Shown: piece after piece, positions 23,101-31,079 of the stretch
Layout of the letters: each line of letters begins with the position of its first letter
Position numbering within the stretch: the first letter of the stretch is position 1
Origin: Nilaparvata lugens
Lineage: Eukaryota; Arthropoda; Insecta; Hemiptera; Delphacidae
Assembly (NCBI RefSeq): GCF_014356525.2
Contig: NC_052507.1
Span: 44,518,022-44,582,021, forward strand
DNA length: 64,000 nt
Reading direction: 5' to 3'
Made by a program: the position numbers and the translations under genes
The notes under the pieces: generated by a model
Seen by the model: the letters and a program-made list of their open reading frames with translations, nothing else
Database searches by the model: none
Told to the model about the DNA's origin: nothing

Positions 23101-26100
23101 ACAATAAAATTAGGAACCTTCACAACTAAAGATATTTGACGTTTAGGAAAATAGTCTTTGTTACATTAGATTCTTTTCCATTTATTATCGGAATATTAAA
23201 CTTTTAATAATTTGGCTCAACTCAAAATATACTTTATGATAGATAGTTAGATAATCTGTTTTGTTTCATCTCAATTTCGATTGAGAAAAAATTTACAATA
23301 TTTTTCTTCCAATCCTTGAATAGACATACATTTCCATGTTGAACATTTTTCTAATAAAGAAATAAATATTATAGCGACAGAACTCGTATTAAATATTATT
23401 ATTTCATTTAATGAGTTAATGCTTTTTCATTGAAGAATTAAATTTTCTTCTTCCAGGGTCTCAACAGCAAGGATAAAAAAATACTCACAAACATACTTAG
23501 AGAAAGTAATAAAGATAAAATATTGCATACAGTTGAGAGGCTACCGCTACAAGCAGTTATGCCACTTGTAACCTTTCTAACCTCTCTCATACAAAGTCCG
23601 ACGTGGATGTAAGTATTTTCGTTGTCAATTATTTTCAATAGAAATTATGTAAAAAATACAAAATTTACTCATTGATAATTCACTATTTATAATTTTTCCA
23701 TTTCATTTCCAATTCATTGTTATTCATGAAATAAATAGGAACACTTTTTTTGGGTTAGAGCTGTCATAAAACAGGAAACCCCAAATAATGAATTGAAACA
23801 CATTGTAATAAGGGAGCATTTTCAATAAGAAGTTTCTTTTTGGTTCTGTATTGTAAGTACTAGTTTCAGGTATTCAGAGTCGACATTCAAAATTACCACT
23901 TTTCATTAGCTTTATTTTTCGTTACATTGTATAATTATGTACTGACTTATTGTTTCCAAAGGAATTCTAGATTTTAAATTTTGAGTAGAGTATCAGTCTT
24001 GAGAACTTAAGCTAAAACACAACCTACCATTGGATCGTCCTAATTCTATTAAAAAATCAACCAATGTTATTCTCAACTCTTTCTTCTATATCCCTTTCCG
24101 CATTGATTCATTCTGTAGAATTTCCTGCATATATTTTTAATAAGAACCTTTTTTATGATGACCACATGAACTTTTTGCCTGTGCTTGGGTAATGGAATGA
24201 TAATACCGGCTGCTTACCGGCCCATGCTTACCGGTGGGATTTGAACCCACGACCAGGCAGCGCTAGCAGATTCGAAGGTGGAACGCCTATGGGTGCAAAC
24301 ATAGTGGAAAGGTAGCTTCAAGCTTCAGAGTGTTGCATTTAATGCGTGTAATTAAATGGCGGTGTATAGTGAAGCGGAATGTTTCGACCCATTCAAATAC
24401 ATGCATTGCAATCAACACTCTCAAGCGTGAAGCTAGCTGTCCACTATGTTTGCACCCTTAGTCGACTCGGCTAACCTAGCCTTCGAATATTCTATACGGT
24501 TTGTTTTAAGTTTCAGCGATGAAAATTCGAATTTGCTCCATTTAATAAATTGCTCTCCATGTTGAATAATCGATCTACTGTTTTGCAGGAGTCAAATAGC
24601 AGCAGAATGGCTGCAGACGGTAGTGAGAGTGCACGCCAGTCAGTTCATTGCCGATGACAACTTTGGTAAGGTGATCGCGCCACTGCTGGGTCTGGTCGAG
24701 ACGAGGCTGGGCTGCATAGGGTCCCTCTGCAAACTCAGGGGCAGATTGGATCTGCTCTTGGATCAGGCCAGTGTCGGCAACAAACAGCAGGCTGTCGTTG
24801 AGCCTCTCCTCTGCTATCAAGATCAAGGTATCATATTTATTTTAATCAAAGTTCTCAATTCAATTTCTGTTCATTTCTTTGGCAGTGTAAATCGCGATGT
24901 GAAGAAATCTGTGGGAATAACCTTACTTGGAAAAATTCAAACGATTAAATTTCGGAAATAAAGATGTTTAGGGCTGAAGCCTGTTTTCCTTTTTCCATAA
25001 CAGTCTAGTTTAATCTAATCGATCATTCAATTTTGTTCGTCATAATACAGTTATTTATTTACATTTCATAATACCATACACAAATCAAATACACGATTAG
25101 AAAAGACCAACAGGCCTAGCCCAAAACTGTTTTACTATTAATTCTTAATAGTAGTAATCCTTATTGATGTCGATTATATAGAGTGGTCTACGGAAAACTG
25201 ACGGTTTTCAAATAATAGTAATATATGTTAGTTTTGAAGACAAACATACCAAGGTCTATAAATACAGGTCATGACACAATCCCGTGATGCATTACAAAAT
25301 CGCCATTTTATGGGGTTCTAGTTCACCAATTTAAAAATTTATCAGCTGTTATCATTATAGATTGAACAACATGATATGTTATTTTGTTATAATTATATTG
25401 TTCAAGGGATATTGCTTGGCTTTGAATTGTAAAATAAATTGTTCAGAATAATAATATTTAGACTCCAACTAGGAACTGAATTTTTGATTTTTAGATTTAA
25501 TTGATTGGGAACTTGAAACTCTTTTTGAAGTTGGCCTCGTTGGAATCATAATTCTCAAGTTACAAGAATAAGAAAATTTTTAATAATAAATAAATGAATA
25601 ATTGAAGCATTATTATTGAAATTTCATTATTAAAAAATTGAAAACCTGAATTCACATATTATCTGAACTAGAATATTGTTTTTAAAATGCATAATTTTGT
25701 TACAAGCAAATTGAATTGGATTGGATTTTCAAATGTACCGCCATAAAGACCCCATCAAATGGCCGCTCCATAAGGAACACGAGAGTCATGACCTGTATTT
25801 ATAGACCTTGAAACATACTTATATTGTAACGCATTTTGTAAAATTTCAATTGCTGACTTCTGCAATGTTACTTGAAATTAACAAACTTGATAAAAACTAC
25901 CCTAACCTGTAGGCTTCCATGCTACTTGACTATGCCCATTTTGATATCCTATCAGTAAGGTTTGATGACAAACATACTTCTTCACTTCTGAAATTGTTAA
26001 TTAAAAATATTACATTTTTCCAAATGGACCCCTCCTTCTTATTTTTGCTTATCAATCATGTGTTTTAACCGGCGGGGAAAATCGGGTAATATTCGCGAAT

Positions 26101-26639
26101 TGTACGGAAATTTTCTTTGTCTGATTCAGTTGATACCTTGAAAAAAACAAGATTTTATCAAGAAATTGTTTGTTGCATAGTATTTTTATAGAAGAAAGTC
26201 ATCACGACAAATGGGCAATGCTTTTTAAATTTTGAATATTATTGTAATTTCCCCCTTGTTTACGTGATGGTAACAAGCTTGCTTATTTACATGCTACAGA
26301 AAAATATCAATTTTTTCTGGTCACTGTGCTTCTCCTGTTGAAAATTGCCTGTTCGATCTCTCTAAATTTCGTTTATGCTAATTACTCAATTATTGAGTTG
26401 TCTGAAAATAATAAATTTAGTAATTAGTGTTTGATTTATCAGATTCTCCACAATTGAACACGGAAAGCACATCGGACGATAAGGATGAGGATGATGAAGA
26501 TGAGGACGATGAGAAGAGCGATGAGGACGAGTGGGACTGGTCTGAGAAGGACGCCATGGAGGTAGACCAAGACATTGATAGTGATGACATTCCTGATCAC
26601 AATGGTTTACCTGACGGCACCGATAGCAATTCTGATTAA
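4946..26639 (+). CDS. WDR43: WD repeat-containing protein 43 (UTP5 homologue), 3' portion, 7 exons
   Basis: Seven exons join in phase (4946-5101, 19996-20164, 21741-21830, 22477-22665, 23457-23608, 24589-24827, 26443-26639) to give 396 residues and a stop. The first two encode the last blades of the WD propeller, including ATVTRSGCVHVF. Exons four to six give a linker (IPLESLIDGM) and the helical Utp12 domain (GLNSKDKKILTNIL through LRGRLDLLLDQ). The last exon is a Asp/Glu-rich tail. WDR43/Utp5 is part of the t-UTP complex of the small-subunit processome, acting in the nucleolus in early 18S rRNA processing and rDNA transcription. The N-terminal propeller lies upstream of the window. Other Utp12 proteins (WDR3, PWP2) fit less well: length, acidic tail and propeller end match WDR43. 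Confidence 0.92.
5102..5631. other. Start of the 14.9 kb WDR43 intron, with a 12-bp-arm palindrome
   Basis: A perfect inverted repeat AGTGCGCAAAGT / ACTTTGCGCACT with a 3-base spacer sits at about 5209-5235. TTTTTCCTACAGTTACC at 5134-5152 recurs in reverse complement just inside the direct repeat at 5642. No gene is visible. Confidence 0.55.
5632..7371. repeat. 1.74 kb direct repeat, copy A
   Basis: This copy matches 16507-18243 base for base except at three A-rich runs (near 5787, 6006 and 6759), which account for the 3-base length difference. It contains, in order, an imperfect hairpin of about 17 bp stem around 5689-5757, a LINE-like 3' end near 6028-6120 (minus direction), and from 6696 the left TIR of a mariner-like element beginning TACAGGGTGATTC. 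The element is cut off at 7371, while the second copy continues into the rest of the transposon. Confidence 0.92.
6696..7371 (+). mobile_element. Truncated left end of mariner-like element (copy A)
   Basis: The left TIR and 120 bases of internal sequence are identical to 17569-18243, including the TA target at the same place in the same flanking DNA. The rest of the transposon is missing after 7371. Apparent small ORFs here (minus 7078-6797) are TIR sequence, not genes. Confidence 0.85.
7372..8099. other. AT-rich sequence, nothing recognised
   Basis: This is the left end of the 9.1 kb segment bounded by the direct repeats. An open frame at 7688-7945 has a basic, low-complexity composition and no recognisable motif, so I do not call it a gene. 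Confidence 0.4.
8100..9240. repeat. Interspersed repeat, arm 2 (inverted relative to 1-1135)
   Basis: Its reverse complement aligns along 1-1135. Together the arms flank the WDR43 exon at 4946-5101 and face each other. On its right it runs directly into the minisatellite at 9240, which is therefore probably part of the repeat family. Confidence 0.8.
9240..9870. repeat. GCATTGGC-based minisatellite
   Basis: Units of 6, 12 and 18 bases built from GGCATT, GGCGCA and GGCGTA with interspersed TGATTTTTGTTGTT blocks repeat for about 630 bases. All the open frames here (Met-Pro-Ala or Ala-Leu repeats, or Asn-Ala repeats in another frame) come from this periodicity. It is much richer in G and C than its surroundings. 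Confidence 0.93.
9871..11585. other. AT-rich region downstream of gypsy pol, no LTR found
   Basis: For a gypsy element read on the minus strand, the 3' LTR should start here. I looked for a match to the other side of gag and saw none. Short direct repeats occur: CATCTATGGCAATCAACAT near 10664 and 10703, and GGGTAAATAA-TTCCCTAAAA near 11127 and 11174. No gene is visible. Confidence 0.45.
11586..15112 (-). pseudogene. pol: gypsy pol (protease, RT, RNase H, integrase) with one frameshift
   Basis: The first frame (15112-13280, 610 residues) contains an aspartic protease (IIDTGSEVNV at about residues 140-150) and reverse transcriptase with LCLDGREIN, LPFGL and the catalytic YIDD box. The second (13283-11586, 565 residues) contains RNase H (LATDASDVG, RTDHKAL), the integrase HHCC finger (H-x3-H, C-x2-C near CKYCQ), and a DDE core (FIDVYGE, ISDNGT, Glu in the LSERPLKEVN helix). 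The frames overlap by 4 bases with a -1 relation and no slippery heptamer, so a single-base deletion is likelier than programmed frameshifting. Domains are otherwise complete, which suggests a young copy. Confidence 0.9.
15115..16492 (-). pseudogene. gag: gypsy gag, broken by two frameshifts
   Basis: The first frame (16492-15752) has a long Glu/Lys/Asn-rich coiled coil followed by a capsid-like stretch. The second frame (15794-15207) continues it, and a third frame carries the Pro/Asn-rich end (including LPPPGYMPAQTSNQ) to a stop at 15115, three bases upstream of the pol ATG. The breaks are single-base changes in short homopolymers. The tail is rich in Asn, Gln and Arg, and no CCHC zinc knuckle is visible, so RNA binding may rely on the basic tail. 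The frame is also open upstream to the repeat border at 16507. Confidence 0.75.
16507..18243. repeat. 1.74 kb direct repeat, copy B
   Basis: See copy A at 5632. Here the mariner-like element at its right end runs on unbroken to 19694, so this copy holds the ancestral arrangement. On the left it abuts gypsy gag. The hairpin (TGCTGCAC-TCAAGAAAC against GTTTCTTG-TGGTGCAGCA) lies at about 16565-16631. Confidence 0.92.
17569..19694 (+). mobile_element. Mariner-like DNA transposon with ~0.57 kb TIRs
   Basis: The ends are TACAGGGTGATTC and its exact inverse, each flanked by TA (17567-17568 and 19695-19696), the target duplication of the Tc1/mariner superfamily. The TIRs run about 17569-18125 and 19115-19694 with a few differences, and the right one has a short duplication. 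A decayed transposase lies between. Long TIRs of this kind are unusual for mariner, whose TIRs are normally near 30 bases. Confidence 0.88.
18362..19043 (+). pseudogene. Mariner-like transposase (DUF4817/HTH type), inactive
   Basis: The frame from 18362 starts MAGNLRHYSYSELADMH and shows the helix-turn-helix region (GRP after HIYA, then QFNVNQSII), but contains at least five in-frame stops. A frameshift near 18780 leads to the catalytic part with VLFTDEA, HIWAAENPHA and INVWAGI-like motifs that fit the DDE/D core of hemipteran mariner-like elements. It ends at 19043 before the last third of a typical transposase, so it is both mutated and truncated. Confidence 0.8.
19996..20164 (+). CDS. WDR43: WDR43 exon
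   Basis: The acceptor is TTTTTTCAG and the donor is GTAAGT. It begins by completing a Gly codon and encodes PMSAPLKPTYSILV through FICFESL, ending in phase 0. The pattern of a KP-x-I linker followed by a strand with ICYGF matches the region after the propeller blade in WDR43. Confidence 0.85.
20493..20738. mobile_element. Foldback MITE, near-perfect palindrome
   Basis: Two arms of about 110 bases (GCCGTTTTCCGAGCTCGG at the left, CCGAGCTCGGAAACCGGC at the right) pair along nearly the whole length around a loop near 20600-20630. It contains GTAGTCGCAGTTTTTATAAC and its inverse. There is no coding sequence. It lies in a WDR43 intron, so the transcript can form a long hairpin. Confidence 0.9.
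21065..21410 (-). pseudogene. RTE/CR1-type LINE reverse transcriptase C-terminus
   Basis: The minus strand reads MLRWTGGISRLDHIRN, a short gap with a stop, then LRRDCAGRAML and GRDRPRLTWLSLVHKNM through LATAC. This is the familiar C-terminal tail of insect LINE polymerases (ML-RW-GG, GRPRLTW, and D-x-W-R-x-x-T). Internal stops and truncation make it a fossil. It is antisense to WDR43 in an intron. Confidence 0.72.
21741..21830 (+). CDS. WDR43: WDR43 exon
   Basis: Thirty codons from AIDTIDSDTFLVRQDPR to EQKFNK, phase 0 at both ends, with acceptor TTCATTTCAG and donor GTAAGT. It belongs to the linker between propeller and Utp12 domain. Confidence 0.8.
22477..22665 (+). CDS. WDR43: WDR43 exon
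   Basis: Sixty-three codons in phase 0, from VRNVAVEENAEF to DSMTLMLVQ. It carries the conserved linker element IPLESLIDGMNI just before the Utp12 helices. Acceptor is GTTTTAG, donor GTAAAT. Confidence 0.87.
22751..22768. repeat. GC-rich hairpin CACCCCGA/TCGGGGTG
   Basis: A perfect 8 bp stem with a GTAAG loop in otherwise AT-rich intron. It may be the end of a small interspersed element; no second end was found. Confidence 0.5.
23457..23608 (+). CDS. WDR43: WDR43 exon (Utp12 domain start)
   Basis: It encodes GLNSKDKKILTNILRE through SLIQSPTW plus two bases, the first helices of the Utp12 domain. Acceptor is TTCTTCCAG, donor GTAAGT. Confidence 0.9.
23609..24180. other. AT-rich intron, nothing recognised
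   Basis: No gene or clear repeat is visible between the donor at 23609 and the SINE-like region beginning at about 24180. Confidence 0.4.
24185..24290 (-). repeat. tRNA-derived SINE-like fragment
   Basis: The minus strand carries GTGGGTTCAAATCCCAC (24235-24251), a perfect pol III B-box with its T-stem. Upstream sequence has only a weak A-box, and no full cloverleaf can be drawn, so I prefer a tRNA-derived SINE to a tRNA gene. Confidence 0.5.
24291..24457. repeat. Foldback element, ~44 bp arms
   Basis: The left arm GGGTGCAAACATAGTGGA... (24291-24334) pairs with 24413-24457 with about six mismatches around a loop of about 80 bases. It follows the SINE-like segment directly and may be part of a composite element. 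Confidence 0.75.
24589..24827 (+). CDS. WDR43: WDR43 exon (Utp12 domain)
   Basis: It encodes SQIAAEWLQTVVRVHASQF through EPLLCYQDQ, the main helices of the Utp12 domain, including LCKLRGRLDLLLDQ. Acceptor TTTTGCAG, donor GTATCA (weak). Its GC content is clearly higher than in the flanking intron. Confidence 0.92.
25250..25810. mobile_element. hAT-type MITE with 8-bp target duplication
   Basis: The ends CAAGGTCTATAAATACAGG and its exact inverse form TIRs of at least 26 bases. The flanks are AAACATAC at 25242-25249 and 25811-25818, a perfect 8-bp duplication, as expected for hAT elements. The 561 bp interior is AT-rich with no ORF, so it depended on a transposase elsewhere. Confidence 0.92.
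26443..26639 (+). CDS. WDR43: WDR43 last exon (acidic tail and stop)
   Basis: It encodes 65 residues, more than a third Asp or Glu (for example DEDDEDEDDEKSDEDEW), and ends with TAA at 26637. Acidic tails close WDR43 proteins in other animals. Acceptor is TTTATCAG. No canonical AATAAA follows closely; the nearest A-rich candidate is ACATAAATC near 26663. Confidence 0.88.
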
Positions 26640-26922
26640 TTTGCTTGCAATCACTATTGTTTACATAAATCATTTTATTTTAATATCAGTATTTATAGTT
26701 TTGATACCTACGATACCTTTATTTTATTTGATAAGGCAAAGGTCTTTGTTCTAAAGATCTCGAATCATACAGTTTATTGTGAGCTGTTGTAGTCTTGCAA
26801 AATGTCATAGACATGATGCTAATTGATTGTCTCCAAAACAAAAAGTTTACTTTATTGTCGCTGTTACAAGAGACAGTCAAGTTGGCTGGCACTAGTTAAC
26901 TAACATCAATCTACCAGACTGC

Positions 26923-27133
26923 GAGAATAGTTCTGGCCCCTGACCTTCTCCTGCATGTGAATGATCACTTAGATCACTGAACACGGCTTTCTGCAATTTG
27001 CCTCCATGACAGATGCTCATATTCTGTTATGTTTATTTTCGGACAGTGAGCATGAAATAAGTGCGAGTGGGAAAGTCGCACTTGTACCTGCTCACTTCCA
27101 ACGTTTGAGGGGCCAGGAACTAGAACTATTCTC
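26923..27133. repeat. MITE-like inverted repeat
   Basis: GAGAATAGTTCTGGCCCC (26923) and GGGGCCAGGAACTAGAACTATTCTC (27109-27133) are imperfect inverse copies. A short inner hairpin GCGAGTGGGAAAGTCGC lies at 27062. It is the first recognisable item in the intergenic space after WDR43. Confidence 0.65.
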
Positions 27134-28384
27134 ATGGCCTTTATTAAAGGCATCATATAACTTCCAGTCGACAAGTTAGTTTAGTTCACTAGCTTTAGTA
27201 GATTAATTAGTAAAATCCTCGTTGTTTTGTGTTCGTTGTCTTCTAATCTAATCGCATGAACTGAATAATGGTCACCCTTGATAGTCACCCTTGATGGTCA
27301 CCCTTGCCGTATTTCTCTCCGATAAACGGCACAATAAAATTGAAAGCAACATTGCCTACCTTTGGGATTTTCAATTGATATTATAAATACTTGAATAATG
27401 AATGTGAAGGTAGATACATCTTTCAAACGATAGATCCAAAAAAAATTATTCATCACTATTTTATAAATCCAGTTTTATTATTAGTTACACAATCATTTTA
27501 AATATTATCTTACACATATTTACATACAAATTGAAACATAACATTACAAAATATTAAAATTCGTCTTTATACTTTATTTTATTTTACGTTTTATCACTAA
27601 ATTATTTTCAAGTTCAAAATTGTTTTCTGTAAATAATATACATCTTATCATCTAAACATAATATTGCCATCGTGAGTCGCAACACCTACAAATCATATAT
27701 TGCATAACATACTCTTTCAATTTGAGATAGATCAATGAAAACTAGTGAATAGCCACATTTTACTCAACAATTTAAAAGCAAGGATGTGAGTTTTGTATAT
27801 GGTTTATCGTAAGTTAGGTTATCTTTCAAATTGTCAAAAAATCAATTTTATTATTCGATGAATAGTTTAGTTCGTGCCAAATTAAATCTACTACACGCCA
27901 TTTTTTGAGAGCTATTCTAGAAATAGATGCAGCTTTTATAGATAAAAACAGAAAAATGATGAATTGTACATTTTGGCTACTATTTGACTTACTACACAAT
28001 TAAATGCAGCTTGTTCAAGTTTTATGTGTTAATTCAAAATTTGCAGCCGAAATAGAAGATAATCGCCTGATGTAGAAAATATTTTTTCGCGATTTCTTAT
28101 CGAGATAGTTTATTTTGAATATTATCCGCTCTTTAAATTGAAGAAAAATGATCGAAAATTCTTGATATGCGTCTGTAGTAAAAGATTATACTGTAGAAAA
28201 ATGTAAACAAACTCCCCTTACTCGACTAGATTATTTTCAGGTGTTCTGCAATGTCATACTATAAGCCATTATCTCATCAACTATAATAATTATTGTTTCA
28301 TTATTTATACAGTTGTTTACAATTGGCTATTTTTTCATTTGTGATGTTCTGTAAGAAATTATATTTATCGTTAAGAACACGGTT
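27134..28384. other. Intergenic AT-rich region
   Basis: A triplicated GGTCACCCTTGATAGTCACCCTTGAT unit lies at about 27268-27307. Otherwise I see nothing. It separates the convergent WDR43 and neurexin genes. Confidence 0.45.
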
Positions 28385-29275
28385 GTGCACGTCCAACGTT
28401 AGTAGACAGAAGGTTGATCACTCACAGGTGTAAGATTCGAAGTGGTGGGGGGAATGCCAGCGTGACGTCACGTGTAGTAAAAAAGTGATAGAGTAACCAC
28501 GCTAAGCATACAGTTTATTCACTGTATATTCAAATACTTTGTCGTTTAATCCCCTCAAGATTGACCTAGAACTTAAAAATTCTCCATACTTATAGCGAAT
28601 TAATCACCGATTCTAATGATGTTGTTTAATATTTCAAGTTCATTCAACTTGTATGAATAAAATGAAGTTGAAAGTTTTTCAAGAATCTAAACACGTGACA
28701 CGAAAAAGTTAATAAGCTGGAAAAGCGTTAGTAGACTACGTTATACTATTATAATTTCAGATTAACCCAAAAAAAATCCTGATAAACCAATGCATTGCAA
28801 TAAAACAATAAACCGATCTCGATAAATCCAATGAATTTCATTCTTATAAATGCACTGAACACATGCTGGTATCGAGCACATGTTCTACGAGAATCAAAAT
28901 ATCTCATCTCCGAAATTCACAAGCTGATTTATAGCCAAACCACAAAATATAAACACGACCTAGAAGATAAAGAAACCTTAAGGGTTTGAAAGGGGAGGTT
29001 AGGAGGTGGGTTTTTTGCTTTTATATTGCAAAATGCTTGTATTATTCAAATGTTTTGATAATTATTGTAAAGCAGAAACAGAAAGCTTGCATGTCAGAAA
29101 ATGTTTGTGTTATATAATTTGACTATAGGTCACCGTATGATTTTCAAGGATGCGATATTCTGCCTATTCTGTACTACAGCCTACGTCACGGCTGCAGTTC
29201 CCCCACTCCAATTGCATTTCAACTAAAATACTATAGATGAGTGACCAACCTTCTGTCTACTAACTTTGGTGCACG
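28385..29275. mobile_element. Non-autonomous DNA transposon, ~0.9 kb, TIRs ~110 bp
   Basis: GTTAGTAGACAGAAGGTTG near 28398 is repeated in inverse near 29241-29261, and the similarity goes on inward through GTGGGGGAA and GTGACGT. GTGCAC marks both outer ends. No ORF is present. The target duplication is not clear. Confidence 0.78.
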
Positions 29276-29819
29276 TCGGCTTCTTCTATTATTGACTAAG
29301 GAATGGTCTCGTTTCTGGGTGAAGTATACATTAACCAAACTGGAAAGTTGGCAAACTGAAAGTAAATCGATCTTCACTATTATGTAACATGAAAAGATCG
29401 ATTTGGACATGGATTGGACGAAATTTATCATTGCAATTACAATTGAACATGCAATTCAAATAAAAAATCACAATTGGCTTCGAAACTTTCCACATCACAT
29501 ACACATATTTTCATAGATTTTCAAATCCTGTTTAATTCTAGTATCATTTCGCATTGGAGATTTACATTGCAGACACCTTGATAATTTATTCAATTTTAAT
29601 TGCAAATAGATTTGAACAACAGATAAAATTAGTTCAGTCTTTCAATAAATCCAAAGAACAAATTATTTTATTCATTCAAAACAGCAACTCATAGCTCGTA
29701 CGCTAACATATAAAACATCGAATAAGACTTATAAAATCGGATGTAACTTCTTCTTTAACAATAATATCATATATTTTAATTTTAACAGTTGTGCTCAGAT
29801 TTTGTGACGTATTAAATAA

Positions 29820-30372
29820 ATGCCACCATTCATGGATGGTATTAAAGTGAATAGCTTTTCAATAACACCATTCAAGGGTGGTATTAAATGAAAAGCTTTT
29901 CAAACCCACCATTCATGGATGGTAGGCTATCAAACTGAATAACTTATCAATAACACGATTCTCCTAAATGATGCGCTCAAAATAGATAGCCTACAAAATT
30001 CTGTCGCACGACAAGATGTAAGGTGTCGTAACTGTAGTCGCATTCAAGTCGTATGCAGTGTGAGCACTCACATCTATTCCAATGAGTCGGAATCTGTCAT
30101 ACGTTAACACATCCACTGTGAGCGCAGCCTTGAACTGAATAGATTTTCAATACCACCATTCATGGATGGTATTAAACTGAATAGCTTCAATTCTACCATT
30201 GAAGAATGGTGTAAATAGTTTTTCAATACCATCATTCATGGATGATGTAAAACCTAATAGCATCATCTTAATACATTCATGAAGATGGTATGAGAGTGAA
30301 TAGCTTTTCAACGCTACCATGCATGGATGGTATTATACCGAATAGTTTTCCAACACCATCATTGATGACAAC
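29820..30372. repeat. Palindromic tandem repeats in neurexin 3' UTR
   Basis: Eight or so units of about 40-50 bases carry the palindromic core ACCATTCATGGATGGT followed by ATTAAA-TGAATAGCTTTTCAA. A non-repeat block (about 29990-30125) splits the array. It lies directly downstream of the neurexin stop, so it is probably transcribed as UTR, where each unit could form a small hairpin. Confidence 0.85.
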
Positions 30373-30435
30373 ACATGGATGACGTGGTTCATGGATTAAA
30401 AATGAATGTTGGTTGATGACAAGGCGGCAACAATA

Positions 30436-31079
30436 TTATACATACCACTCTTTAATGTCTTTGAGTTGTCGTTTGTTGGCCTTGCCGTTGCCGTTGCGCA
30501 CGTTGCCATTGACGGCGGCCTGGGGTGTGGGGGGTGACTGGTTAGGGGCCAGCAGGGCGGCGCTCTGTCGCTGCGACTCGGCGCTGAAAGTCTTCCGCTC
30601 GTCCACTTTGTAAGCGGTGTGCGACCGGTTCTTGAATTTCAACACGAGCAGAATTATAAGGATGATGAGTATCATGGTGCCGGCGATAAGGCCGATTATG
30701 AAGGCCGTGTTTTCGGCCGATTCGGAAGATATCCGGTCGCGGTCGCGAGGGATGTAGGGCGAGGGGAAGATTGGTGGGAGGGGCGGTGGTTTGTGGTAGA
30801 TTGTGGTGGTGGTAGTTGAGGGTGTTGTAACAATTACATCTGGATTGGTGGGCGGGGAAGACTCGACACTGAATATGGGTGAACTGGGCACTGATGAGAT
30901 GCTTGAACTACTGCTGCTGCTGCTGCTGGAGCTTGAAGAGCTGCTATGGCTGCTTGAAGGCGGCAGATCGGAGGTGGCCGCCGTGTCTACAGTTGTGCTG
31001 CTGCCCCCTCCCCCGCCCCCCTCTCCCTCAGGACTCGACACGTGGCTTGTGTGCCCGGCTCCGGCGATCGTCGATACTT
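30436..31079 (-). CDS. Nrx-1: Neurexin last exon: stalk, TM helix, PDZ ligand
   Basis: It starts after TTGTTGCAG with VSTIAGAGHTSHV. A Gly run and a Ser run of about 20 residues (CTG/AGC repeat on the DNA at 30909-30958) follow, then Pro-rich sequence, the transmembrane segment, KFKNRSHTAYKVDERKTFS and the terminal EWYV. The juxtamembrane KNRSHTAYKVDE is the band 4.1-binding motif position of neurexins. The Ser run is a likely length-polymorphic site. Confidence 0.93.
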
